A DNA stretch of 64,000 nucleotides from positions 1 through 64,000 of the forward strand of contig JAUSAB010000075.1 of the NCBI GenBank assembly GCA_030653035.1, written 5' to 3'. How positions within the stretch are numbered: the first letter of the stretch is position 1; each line of letters starts with the position of its first letter. A program made the translations under genes and the position numbers. Below, piece after piece: positions 24,360-31,859 of the stretch. Source of the stretch: Desulfocapsaceae bacterium. Its GTDB lineage: Bacteria; Desulfobacterota; Desulfobulbia; Desulfobulbales; Desulfocapsaceae. Below the pieces are notes generated by a model that was given only the letters and a program-made list of their open reading frames with translations, did not search any database and was not told the DNA's origin.

Positions 24360-25349
24360 TTACATCTTGTGGCAATTATTACAATAGAGAGCCATGTTAC
24401 TGTTGTCATGGTTCAACAAATTTTGTGTGTTGCCGGCATGGGGATTATGGCAGCTGGCGCAGGTGAATTCCTTGTTCGGATTAAATGAATCTTTGGCATT
24501 TCGTACCGGGTGCCCTTTACCAACGAAACCTGCAATGACATGGCTGCCTGATGCCTTGTCCTCGTGGCAATTGATACAGAGATCAGTGGTCTGCATCCGC
24601 AGAAGCGCAGGCCATTCAGATCCGTGCGGGTTGTGACACATGGTGCAATGGCCGACCGCTGTGGGACCATGCATGATTTTTTTGCTTTTCCATCCTTTGA
24701 CTTCAGCGTTGTGGCAGGGATAACACACCTTATCGTCCGGCTTTGGCACTGTGTACTTCCGCTCTCCACGCAGCACTTCATGGCAGGTGAAACAGGTTCC
24801 TTGCGCAGCTGGCTTATGGACAAAGGTGTATTGGGTGTATTTTTTTTTGTGACAAACGTAACATGTTGATTTTTCAGGATTTTCTGGCCGTAGACTGCTG
24901 AGGGTGGGGTCCATGTCATGGCAGCCGGAGCAGCTTTTTTCATTGTTAATAACGTGAAAGAAGTATCGATTAAAGTTAGCAGGGGGTTCCCGAAAACTGG
25001 GGAAGAGGTCAGAGCGGAAGAAAATTTTCATTTCTTTTTGAGCAATGACCTTTCCCTGTTTCAGGCCGAGTAGTTCAATCGTATTTATTCCCTTGCTCAG
25101 GGTTACACCGAAGCAGACGTTGGTACTGTCGGGACGAACAGATATTTCCGTAGGTTTGTTCTCTCCAATGACGACGCGGATACCATCGAGAACCTGTTTC
25201 TCCACAGTAAGGACAATACTGAATTGTTCATTATCAACAAAGGAGTTGTCAGGAGGAAATTGTATGGAAATTCCTGTGCCGGCCCAACAGTCAATTGTGC
25301 AGAAAAACACTATTGGCAGCGCCGTAAGGAGAATATGTTGTTGTTTCAT
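24360..25349 (-). CDS. Octahaem cytochrome with N-terminal beta-sandwich domain
   Basis: A 329-residue exported protein. After the signal peptide (to ~residue 24) comes an Ig-like/cohesin-like region (~25-110) without haem motifs, then eight CXXCH motifs (CSGCH, CYVCH, CFTCH, CYPCH, CTMCH, CINCH, CASCH, CNNCH). Most are in the doubled-CXXCH arrangement, with CHNPHGSEWPALL and CHNPHAGNTQNLL repeats. The start ATG overlaps the stop of the TlpA-like gene (ATGA), so it is translationally coupled as the last gene of the chain 28353-24360. Confidence 0.9.
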   Translation of the reverse strand: MKQQHILLTALPIVFFCTIDCWAGTGISIQFPPDNSFVDNEQFSIVLTVEKQVLDGIRVVIGENKPTEISVRPDSTNVCFGVTLSKGINTIELLGLKQGKVIAQKEMKIFFRSDLFPSFREPPANFNRYFFHVINNEKSCSGCHDMDPTLSSLRPENPEKSTCYVCHKKKYTQYTFVHKPAAQGTCFTCHEVLRGERKYTVPKPDDKVCYPCHNAEVKGWKSKKIMHGPTAVGHCTMCHNPHGSEWPALLRMQTTDLCINCHEDKASGSHVIAGFVGKGHPVRNAKDSFNPNKEFTCASCHNPHAGNTQNLLNHDNSNMALYCNNCHKM

Positions 25350-26479
25350 TTCCGGTTCAGAAGTTGTTTAAGGGCATTTTTATAACTCGTTGCCGCTTGT
25401 TCGAGGTTGTTTTGATCCTCAAACATTTTTCCCCGGTACACATTAATCTGGAAGTCCAAAGGGTTCATTTCTTCAGCTTTGGCAAAAAGCTCAGCGGCCT
25501 TTTTTGTGTCGCCTTCCTTACCGGTCAGATAGCCGAGATAATAGTAGCATGGCATATAGGCCTCGTCTGCCTTTATCGCTTTTTCAAACATGGTCCTTGC
25601 AGCGGCACCGGAACTTTCCTCTGTCAGAATAAGGCCCATTTTGCACAGGGCTGCAGCATTGTCCGGTTTGCGGGTTAAGACTTGTTGGAACTGTTCTTTG
25701 GCTTGTGCAAGATCACCCTGGTCCTTGTAATAGGTGCCAAGGCTGAGATACGGCAAGATGAAGTTCGGGTCGGCCGTTATGGCCTTTTTGAATGACATTT
25801 CGGCGGTTTGAGCCGTACGTTTTGAACTCATGGCCTTGACACCCATATTAAAAGCGCGTACAGAATTTTTGTCTGGCTGATACCCGGTTATTTTCGCTGC
25901 CTCGGTCGGGGCTGACTTGCCCTCGATGGCAGCGGTAACGAAGTTAAGCATGTCCACAGTTCCTACCAGTGGGAAACCGTCCATTTCAAAGACGATTTTT
26001 CTGTCCTTGTCAAGGATGACCGTGGTAGGCACGGCAATAACCCCATAGTCGTGAAACGTGACAAGACCATGGTCAACCAGATTAGGAAAGGAGATTTGCA
26101 GGCGTTCGGTGACCCCCTTAATATCTGTCAGAGCCTGGGCATCAATGGTTTGTCTTTCCACATTGATACCGATAACAGAAAGCCCCTGGCTTTTATATTT
26201 CTGATGGAGTTTTTCCATCTCTTTGAGGGCCTTTTCCGACTGCCTGCTCCATGAGGCCCAAAAGAGGACCACGGTTAGCTTGTTTCCTTTGAGCGTTGAA
26301 AATCCCTGTTTGGTTCCGCTGTAATTCTGAAGTGTAAAATCCGGAGCTTCCGCTCCCACCCCGAGGGTTTGCAGGGCGGGAACGGAAATGCTGGTTTGCA
26401 GCAGGGCGATGGTCATTACAAGAATCATCAGACATGTCTTTTGTCTGAACGGAAAGCATATTATTGGCTTCACAGTCAC
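25346..26479 (-). CDS. TlpA/redoxin-like protein fused to TPRs, active-site Cys absent
   Basis: A 377-residue exported protein. Residues ~40-190 form a TlpA/AhpC-type thioredoxin fold (APDFTLQNYSG, VVLFWASW, the cis-Pro region VIAVPTTVILDKDRK). Residues ~205-375 carry about five TPRs. Where TlpA has WCxxC this protein has WSRQS, so it cannot act as a thiol-disulfide oxidoreductase; a binding or chaperone role is more likely. The GTG start directly abuts the TAG of the upstream TPR gene, and its stop overlaps the next cytochrome start. The context suggests a role in assembling or holding the multihaem proteins. Confidence 0.88.
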   Translation of the reverse strand: MTVKPIICFPFRQKTCLMILVMTIALLQTSISVPALQTLGVGAEAPDFTLQNYSGTKQGFSTLKGNKLTVVLFWASWSRQSEKALKEMEKLHQKYKSQGLSVIGINVERQTIDAQALTDIKGVTERLQISFPNLVDHGLVTFHDYGVIAVPTTVILDKDRKIVFEMDGFPLVGTVDMLNFVTAAIEGKSAPTEAAKITGYQPDKNSVRAFNMGVKAMSSKRTAQTAEMSFKKAITADPNFILPYLSLGTYYKDQGDLAQAKEQFQQVLTRKPDNAAALCKMGLILTEESSGAAARTMFEKAIKADEAYMPCYYYLGYLTGKEGDTKKAAELFAKAEEMNPLDFQINVYRGKMFEDQNNLEQAATSYKNALKQLLNRK

Positions 26480-26980
26480 CTACCTTGTTTCTTGTCCGTG
26501 TGAGCTGATGCCCTGTTTGAACTGCGTAAGGGCCCCTTTGGTGTCTCCAAGCTTTTCATAGATGAGGCCAAGTTCATAATGAGTCCGTGCCGGATTAGGA
26601 TTCAGCTCCAGCGCATCTTTCAAAATGGATTCGGCTGTCTTGAGATCCCCAGTCTGTGCCAGGATAATCCCTTTCCCGGTTTTGGCGCCACTGGAGCGAG
26701 GCTGCAGCTCCAGTGCCTTGTCAAAGGACGCCATTGCCTGTTGCGAATCGCCCTTTTCAAGGAGCAGGTCGCCAAGAATGACATGCGCTTTTGCTTGCGA
26801 TGGGTTCTCTGTTATACACAGCTTGATGGTAGCAATCCCCTCGTCAAGTTTTCCTTCATGGGCCAAAGTAGAGGCATTTTTTTCACACGATGCCTCATTG
26901 CCGGGTGCCGATGAAGCCAGCACCCAGCCCGGTCCACTTATAAGAGTAATCAATAATAAGTAGAGCGGTTTAATGTTCAT
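26480..26980 (-). CDS. Exported TPR protein
   Basis: A 166-residue protein with a signal peptide (cleavage near VLASSA) and about three tetratricopeptide repeats (residues ~40-155; AKAHVILGDLLLEKGDSQQA, ARTHYELGLIYEKLGDTKGA). The start overlaps the stop of the 15-haem cytochrome gene as ATGA. TPR proteins mediate protein-protein contacts. Sandwiched between cytochrome genes, it probably helps apocytochrome handling or complex assembly in the periplasm, as inferred from position only. Confidence 0.85.
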   Translation of the reverse strand: MNIKPLYLLLITLISGPGWVLASSAPGNEASCEKNASTLAHEGKLDEGIATIKLCITENPSQAKAHVILGDLLLEKGDSQQAMASFDKALELQPRSSGAKTGKGIILAQTGDLKTAESILKDALELNPNPARTHYELGLIYEKLGDTKGALTQFKQGISSHGQETR

Positions 26981-28353
26981 CTGTTTTTCACCTTTTCATC
27001 TCTGTCATATTTGAATTCCTGATGACAACCTGGCAGGCAGGCGCCGCCGTTTTTACTCTTAACAAACCCAACCGGCATCTGATAGGCCCCAAAGGCGACC
27101 TTATCGGTAATGTGTTTTGGATTTTTAGTTGCATGTGCATCGTGGCATGCCTTGCAGGTACGACCCTTGGGGGTTTTATTGACGTGTACAAAGTGAAGGT
27201 TTTGGTCACCGTTGCGGAAGCCCGTCAAAGTGGTTGTCTTCGCGTCTTTTACCAAGGTGTCGTTATGACACATGAAGCAGAGTTTGAAGTTGTCAGGGTT
27301 GTATGGAGCATAAAATTTTTGTAAAAAATTGCCTCTGAGTATGCGGGCACTTTGTGATCCATGAGTATTATGGCAGGCAGAACAGTCTTTTTCCAAAATA
27401 GGACCGTGATGACTTCCATTTTTCTCCAGCAGTATTTTCATGTTTGACACCGAGGTCCCATCTGCATGTTTATACTCTTTGTCATGACAGGAAAGGCAGA
27501 GATCCATGGGCGCCTTATCAAGCTGTTGAGGAAATGAAGAAACGTGGGGGTTATGACAGGCCAGACAGCCTTTGTCTGTAGTAAGACCGCCGTGTTTTAC
27601 CGTAACCTTGGCGATTTCATCTTTCTTGTCGGTATGACAGGTAAAGCAAAGGTCCTGGGTGCTCTCGGCCGGCAGATTGAATTTAAAATTGCTGCTGTGG
27701 GGGCTGTGGCATTGGATGCAACCATCTGTAACAGGGCCGTGAGCAAATTTCTTGTCGGCAAACTCATCCTTTTTGTCGGAGTGGCAGGAAAAGCAGACAT
27801 CGTTGCCTTTGGCCATCAGCAATTTGGGTGAGTCAGAAGAGTGGGGTGAATGGCAGACACTGCAACCGTCAGCCACGACCGGTCCATGGACAAATTTACC
27901 ACCAGCGATGGCTTTGTCATGGCACAGGAAACAGAGAGCGGGGCCCGCACCTTTGAGCTGAAACTTATTGGCGGATTGATGAGGATCGTGGCATCCTGTG
28001 CATTTTCCCTCTTTAACCGGTTTATGGACAACGGAACCGTTGTTTAATTTATCATGGCACTCATAACAGAGGGCTTCCGCACTTTTGATCGGCTGAAATG
28101 CATGCTGATCTTTTTTATCTTGCTTATGGCAGAAGGCACAGTCGCCTGAGGCCACAGGTCCGTGGACAAATTTATCTTTCCCCATGGTAGGGTGGCAGTC
28201 GGAGGTGGTACATGATTGCCCGGCCTTTATCGACACATGACTGGAATCCTTGGCACATGCCTCCAGTGCAAAAAGACTTATAACGCAAATAAAGGAACAT
28301 ACCGTGAGCAATGTTGACAATGGGTGTTTTTTCTTTTCTGTTCTTGTGTCCAT
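26977..28353 (-). CDS. 15-haem c-type cytochrome (doubled CXXCH type)
   Basis: A 458-residue exported protein with 13 CXXCH motifs, one CX4CH near the N-terminus (CTTSDCH) and one CX3CH near the C-terminus (CLPGCH). The repeating pattern FVHGPV ... CxxCHSPHSS and CHDPHQSANKFQL identifies tandem doubled-CXXCH modules with distal His ligands (VHGPV, KHGGL). AAAGGAAA lies before the ATG. It is the first gene of the coupled chain to 24360. A truncated copy of its first ~145 residues lies immediately upstream. It is likely an electron carrier across the periplasm or at the outer membrane. Confidence 0.92.
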   Translation of the reverse strand: MDTRTEKKKHPLSTLLTVCSFICVISLFALEACAKDSSHVSIKAGQSCTTSDCHPTMGKDKFVHGPVASGDCAFCHKQDKKDQHAFQPIKSAEALCYECHDKLNNGSVVHKPVKEGKCTGCHDPHQSANKFQLKGAGPALCFLCHDKAIAGGKFVHGPVVADGCSVCHSPHSSDSPKLLMAKGNDVCFSCHSDKKDEFADKKFAHGPVTDGCIQCHSPHSSNFKFNLPAESTQDLCFTCHTDKKDEIAKVTVKHGGLTTDKGCLACHNPHVSSFPQQLDKAPMDLCLSCHDKEYKHADGTSVSNMKILLEKNGSHHGPILEKDCSACHNTHGSQSARILRGNFLQKFYAPYNPDNFKLCFMCHNDTLVKDAKTTTLTGFRNGDQNLHFVHVNKTPKGRTCKACHDAHATKNPKHITDKVAFGAYQMPVGFVKSKNGGACLPGCHQEFKYDRDEKVKNR

Positions 28354-28475
28354 TCGTTTCCTTTCTCATGTTTGTCGTGAATTTATCATTTCTGTCCCCC
28401 CGTTAAGAGGCAAATTCTATTTTCAGTTTCTTACAAAACTAACAAGCAACTTGTACAGCATTTTATTATTTTTTA

Positions 28476-28913
28476 TTAGCCCCCTGACCTGCCTTTAGGA
28501 ACGTCTTTGAGTTGGAACTGTTTGGCTGATTGATGAGGATCGTGGCAGTCTGTACATTTGCCTATTACTGCCGGTGTATGCCCAATAAAGCCGGTGTTTG
28601 ATTTATCATGACACTCGTAACAGAGTGCTTCACTGTTGTTGATCGGCTGAAATGTATGCTGGTCTTTTTTGTCCTGCTTATGGCAGAAAGTACAGTCTCC
28701 TGAGGCCACAGGCCCGTGCACAAATTTATCTTTTCCCATGGTAGGGTGGCATTCGGAGGTTACACAGGACTGCCCGGCTTCTATCGACACGTTGCTGGAT
28801 TTATCATTTGCCGCATAACCCTCCAGTGTAAAAATACTTACAATGCAGATGAAAGGGCATAGCTTGAACAATGTTAACAATGGCTGTTTTTTCTTTTTTC
28901 TTCTTGCGTCCAA
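28476..28913 (-). pseudogene. Truncated tandem copy of the 15-haem cytochrome
   Basis: A 145-codon frame closely similar to the N-terminal third of the downstream gene (shared blocks PTMGKDKFVHGPVASGDC, CHKQDKKDQH, CHDPHQSA). It keeps four haem motifs (CVTSECH, CTFCH, CYECH, CTDCH), then stops after FQLKDVPKGRSGG where the full protein continues into CFLCH. The start codon is TTG where the full copy has ATG. The upstream flank is also duplicated (GTTTGTCGTGAA). It may be a dead fragment or a small tetrahaem protein; the lost ATG favours decay. Confidence 0.65.
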
Positions 28914-29058
28914 CGTTTTTTCTATCCTGTTTGTCGTGAAGTTGCCCCAGTCATACCTCTTGTTAGAGGAGGTATACTAAATGTCTGTGTCGTACCAGCT
29001 TAAGAGACAGCCCATGCTGCATTTCTCACTCTCGATGAGCCCGCTTGGCCATCTGCAT

Positions 29059-30774
29059 TTAGCCACTGTTATTATGTGTGTGAGAATGACAGACAAGGGT
29101 GCATCTGGGTGGTGAAGGGGTATAGGAAATCACCCCACTATTGGGGGTGACAACGTTTGTATTAAAGTTAATCAGCCTGTTGTAGCCTGACGAGCTATGG
29201 GAGTCATGGCAGGTCGCGCAAGATGTATGTGCGCCTGGACTTGTAATATGATTTTTATGTTTAAATACCGGACCAGCCACAACCGTAAGGATGACGTTTC
29301 GGTTATGACATTTATAGCAGAGAGCATAGGTCGCGGCACTTTCGTTCGCCCAGTCACTGGTGTCATAGTTTGCCACGAGCAGGTGTTTGTTGACGGAACC
29401 GTGCGGCCCATGAGCGCCTGCAGTAGGGTTGTCAGAGCCATGGCAGTCGGTGCAGTAGAGGATACTGGTGTTGGTATAGGGCGCCAGCAGGCTTGGCACA
29501 GCGGCCCCACTCGAGCCGTTGATTTCCACCCGATGAGAAGAGGGGTTGCCGGGCAAAAATTCAAGTCGAGTGTTCACCTGGGGGAACTTGCGGGTGATTT
29601 CAGGGGTTGTTATCACATTATTGGGGGCATCGGCATGACACTTGAAACAGATTTCATAGAGGTTTGCGGCATTCGTGGTCTTTGCTCCAGCGGCGGTAAT
29701 CCCTTGTACGCCAATATTTCTCCCTGAAACCAGAGGTGCTGCCGCCGTGGTATTCTTCACCTGGTGAGGATTGTGACAGTCTTCGCACTCCACGTGCTTG
29801 GTCACAGATGCCGTGAAATCCTCGTGGGCGTCATGTACTCCAAGGTAGCTAGCAACAGGATGGCGATAAACTTTAGTCAGTTCGTTTGCAATATTGCTCT
29901 GGATTGCAACCTGACCACTATGGCAGGCAAGGCAGTTATCCTCTTCATTGACCTGTTTTAATAGCCGTTGATGTCTGCCCGCAGTATGGGGCCGATGGCA
30001 GTTGCCACATGCGTTGTAGGCCACAGTGGTGGAGGCGCTTGGCAACGGATTAACGCCGGTGCCGCTATATGTACGGGTAGATGTGGCATGGATGCTGGCC
30101 GCCCAGCCGCTTTTGGTGTGACACGTGATGCAGAGCGCTGAACCTTGATTGGACTTTACCAAAAATTTCCCAAAGGCGTCGTCATGAGGATCATGACAGG
30201 CTGTGCACTGGAGTTGACCGGTACTGTCAAGTTTAACCGGCGAGATGCTTGTAAATGCAATCGTTGAAGCAGTAACAAGCTCAGTGTTTCCCCCGGTAAT
30301 GCTGCTTTGATAGTCAAAGGAAACCGGGTGGTCATCGGACAGGTCTGTGCCGAGAGAAGTGCTCCGGCCGCCAAGAGTGGTGGCGCCGCTGAAAGGTATC
30401 GGTGACGACTCAGAAAAAAGAACTGCTCCTAAAGCGATGGTCCCGTCATGACAACTCAGACAGAGTTTTGAGGCGCCGGTGGGCTGTCCATTCGACCCAA
30501 CATGTCCAGCCGGGGCCATCATGGTAGTGCTGGTATAAGGAATGTAGGTGCTGGTTTGAGCCGAGCGACTCCAGAGGTAGGGGATATCCGCGCGGGCGTT
30601 GTGGGGAGTATGGCAGAAGACGCAAACCTGGTCAAGTCCTGACGCTTTGATTGCCTGACCGCCGGAAGAAGAAAGATCGTGCTTGCTGAAACGAATGCTG
30701 TTTCCATGGACGAGTTCTCCGCTACCAAGCAGGAGTGCTGTGACTACAATAAAAATGCTTGTTGTTTTATTCAT
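29059..30774 (-). CDS. 12-haem cytochrome of the porin-cytochrome block
   Basis: A 571-residue exported protein with 11 CXXCH motifs (CVFCH, CLSCH, CTACH, CITCH, CGNCH, CLACH, CEDCH, CFKCH, CTDCH, CYKCH, CATCH) and a C-terminal CX3CH (CTLVCH). The N-terminal FSKHDLSSSG, CHTPHNARADIPYLWSR and LCLSCHDGTIALG match the 4- and 5-haem relatives. The start overlaps the NHL lipoprotein stop by 4 bp (ATGA), and that gene follows the beta-barrel gene by 9 bp, so the three form an operon. It probably carries electrons through or next to the barrel. Confidence 0.92.
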   Translation of the reverse strand: MNKTTSIFIVVTALLLGSGELVHGNSIRFSKHDLSSSGGQAIKASGLDQVCVFCHTPHNARADIPYLWSRSAQTSTYIPYTSTTMMAPAGHVGSNGQPTGASKLCLSCHDGTIALGAVLFSESSPIPFSGATTLGGRSTSLGTDLSDDHPVSFDYQSSITGGNTELVTASTIAFTSISPVKLDSTGQLQCTACHDPHDDAFGKFLVKSNQGSALCITCHTKSGWAASIHATSTRTYSGTGVNPLPSASTTVAYNACGNCHRPHTAGRHQRLLKQVNEEDNCLACHSGQVAIQSNIANELTKVYRHPVASYLGVHDAHEDFTASVTKHVECEDCHNPHQVKNTTAAAPLVSGRNIGVQGITAAGAKTTNAANLYEICFKCHADAPNNVITTPEITRKFPQVNTRLEFLPGNPSSHRVEINGSSGAAVPSLLAPYTNTSILYCTDCHGSDNPTAGAHGPHGSVNKHLLVANYDTSDWANESAATYALCYKCHNRNVILTVVAGPVFKHKNHITSPGAHTSCATCHDSHSSSGYNRLINFNTNVVTPNSGVISYTPSPPRCTLVCHSHTHNNSG

Positions 30775-31850
30775 CGCTGCGCCTCTTTCTGTTTGAGATA
30801 CTGAAAGATTTGAACGCGTTTATTATAGGAATCCGCCACATAAATTTTGTCATTTTTATCAATCCAGATACCAGCCGGCATCCAGAATTCTCCGAGTTCC
30901 TCGCCTAATCTGCCAAAATCCATCAGCAGCCGCCCTGTTTTGTTAAAGATCTGGATGTTGTCAAAAATGGCGTCCACCACATAGATATTGCCGTCACTGT
31001 CGCTGGCGATACCGCGTGGTCTGGCAAAATGACCCGGACTATCTCCGGCGCTGCCAAATGTCCACTGAAATACCCCTTCTGTGGAAAAAACTTGAATGCG
31101 GAAATTAAGGGCATCGGTAATAAGGAGAGTCCCCTCCCCGGTAACAGTGATATTGGTAGGGTTGTTGAACTGTCCTGCCCCCACACCCTTGGCGCCAAAC
31201 GTTCCCTTCAGTTTGTGGCTGTCGAGATCAAACCTGAAAACCTGAGCCAGTTTTGTATCGACAACGAGGAGCTCATTGCTTGCTTGATTGACAGCAACTC
31301 CGGTAGGCCGTTGAAAAAGGCCGTTGCCGATGGTGAGGGGAGAGTCGTCCCCTGCGCCGTTAAACACCTTGATAATGTTATCCTGAGAGTCGGAGACATA
31401 GATTCGTCCACCCTTATCAACGGCAATGCCGATGGGGGAGGTCATTGGATAATCGTCATCGGGGAAAGTGGAAAATTCCCCGGCGGTTGCATCAAAGACC
31501 TGGATTCTTCGCTGAAGGGTGTCAACGGCGTAGAGCCTGCCTGCACTATCTACCGTCACTCCATAGGGTGCAAGGGTATCATCTTCTTTACCGATAACAT
31601 AATTCCAAAAGAGCATCAAGGCACTTGGGGTAATTTTAAAATCTTCCGGCTTGGAAATACTGCTGATAAAGCGGATCCTTGGGGTTTCCTCGCCTTTGGG
31701 CCATACCAGGTCGACCGGTGGCGCTACTGGTTCAAGATTAGGTGACATACAGCCGAAAAGCCCGAAAAGAACCGCGAGCGACAAAGCAGTGAAGGCAGCA
31801 CTGAGAGGGGACCGCGTGTTGCCCATTTTTTTTATTAATCTCTTTATCAT
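30771..31850 (-). CDS. NHL-repeat lipoprotein of the porin-cytochrome block
   Basis: A 359-residue protein with a lipobox (LFGLFGC) giving a lipid-modified Cys at ~34, then about six NHL blades (YGVTVDSAGRLYAVDTLQRR, IGIAVDKGGRIYVSDSQDN, PRGIASDSDGNIYVVDA). The start has no strong Shine-Dalgarno, but lies 9 bp after the barrel stop and is probably read by coupling; an internal MGNTRS start is possible. It is paralogous to the NHL lipoprotein at 35714. It may be a scaffold docking cytochromes to the outer membrane. Confidence 0.88.
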   Translation of the reverse strand: MIKRLIKKMGNTRSPLSAAFTALSLAVLFGLFGCMSPNLEPVAPPVDLVWPKGEETPRIRFISSISKPEDFKITPSALMLFWNYVIGKEDDTLAPYGVTVDSAGRLYAVDTLQRRIQVFDATAGEFSTFPDDDYPMTSPIGIAVDKGGRIYVSDSQDNIIKVFNGAGDDSPLTIGNGLFQRPTGVAVNQASNELLVVDTKLAQVFRFDLDSHKLKGTFGAKGVGAGQFNNPTNITVTGEGTLLITDALNFRIQVFSTEGVFQWTFGSAGDSPGHFARPRGIASDSDGNIYVVDAIFDNIQIFNKTGRLLMDFGRLGEELGEFWMPAGIWIDKNDKIYVADSYNKRVQIFQYLKQKEAQR

Positions 31851-31859
31851 CTATAGAGC

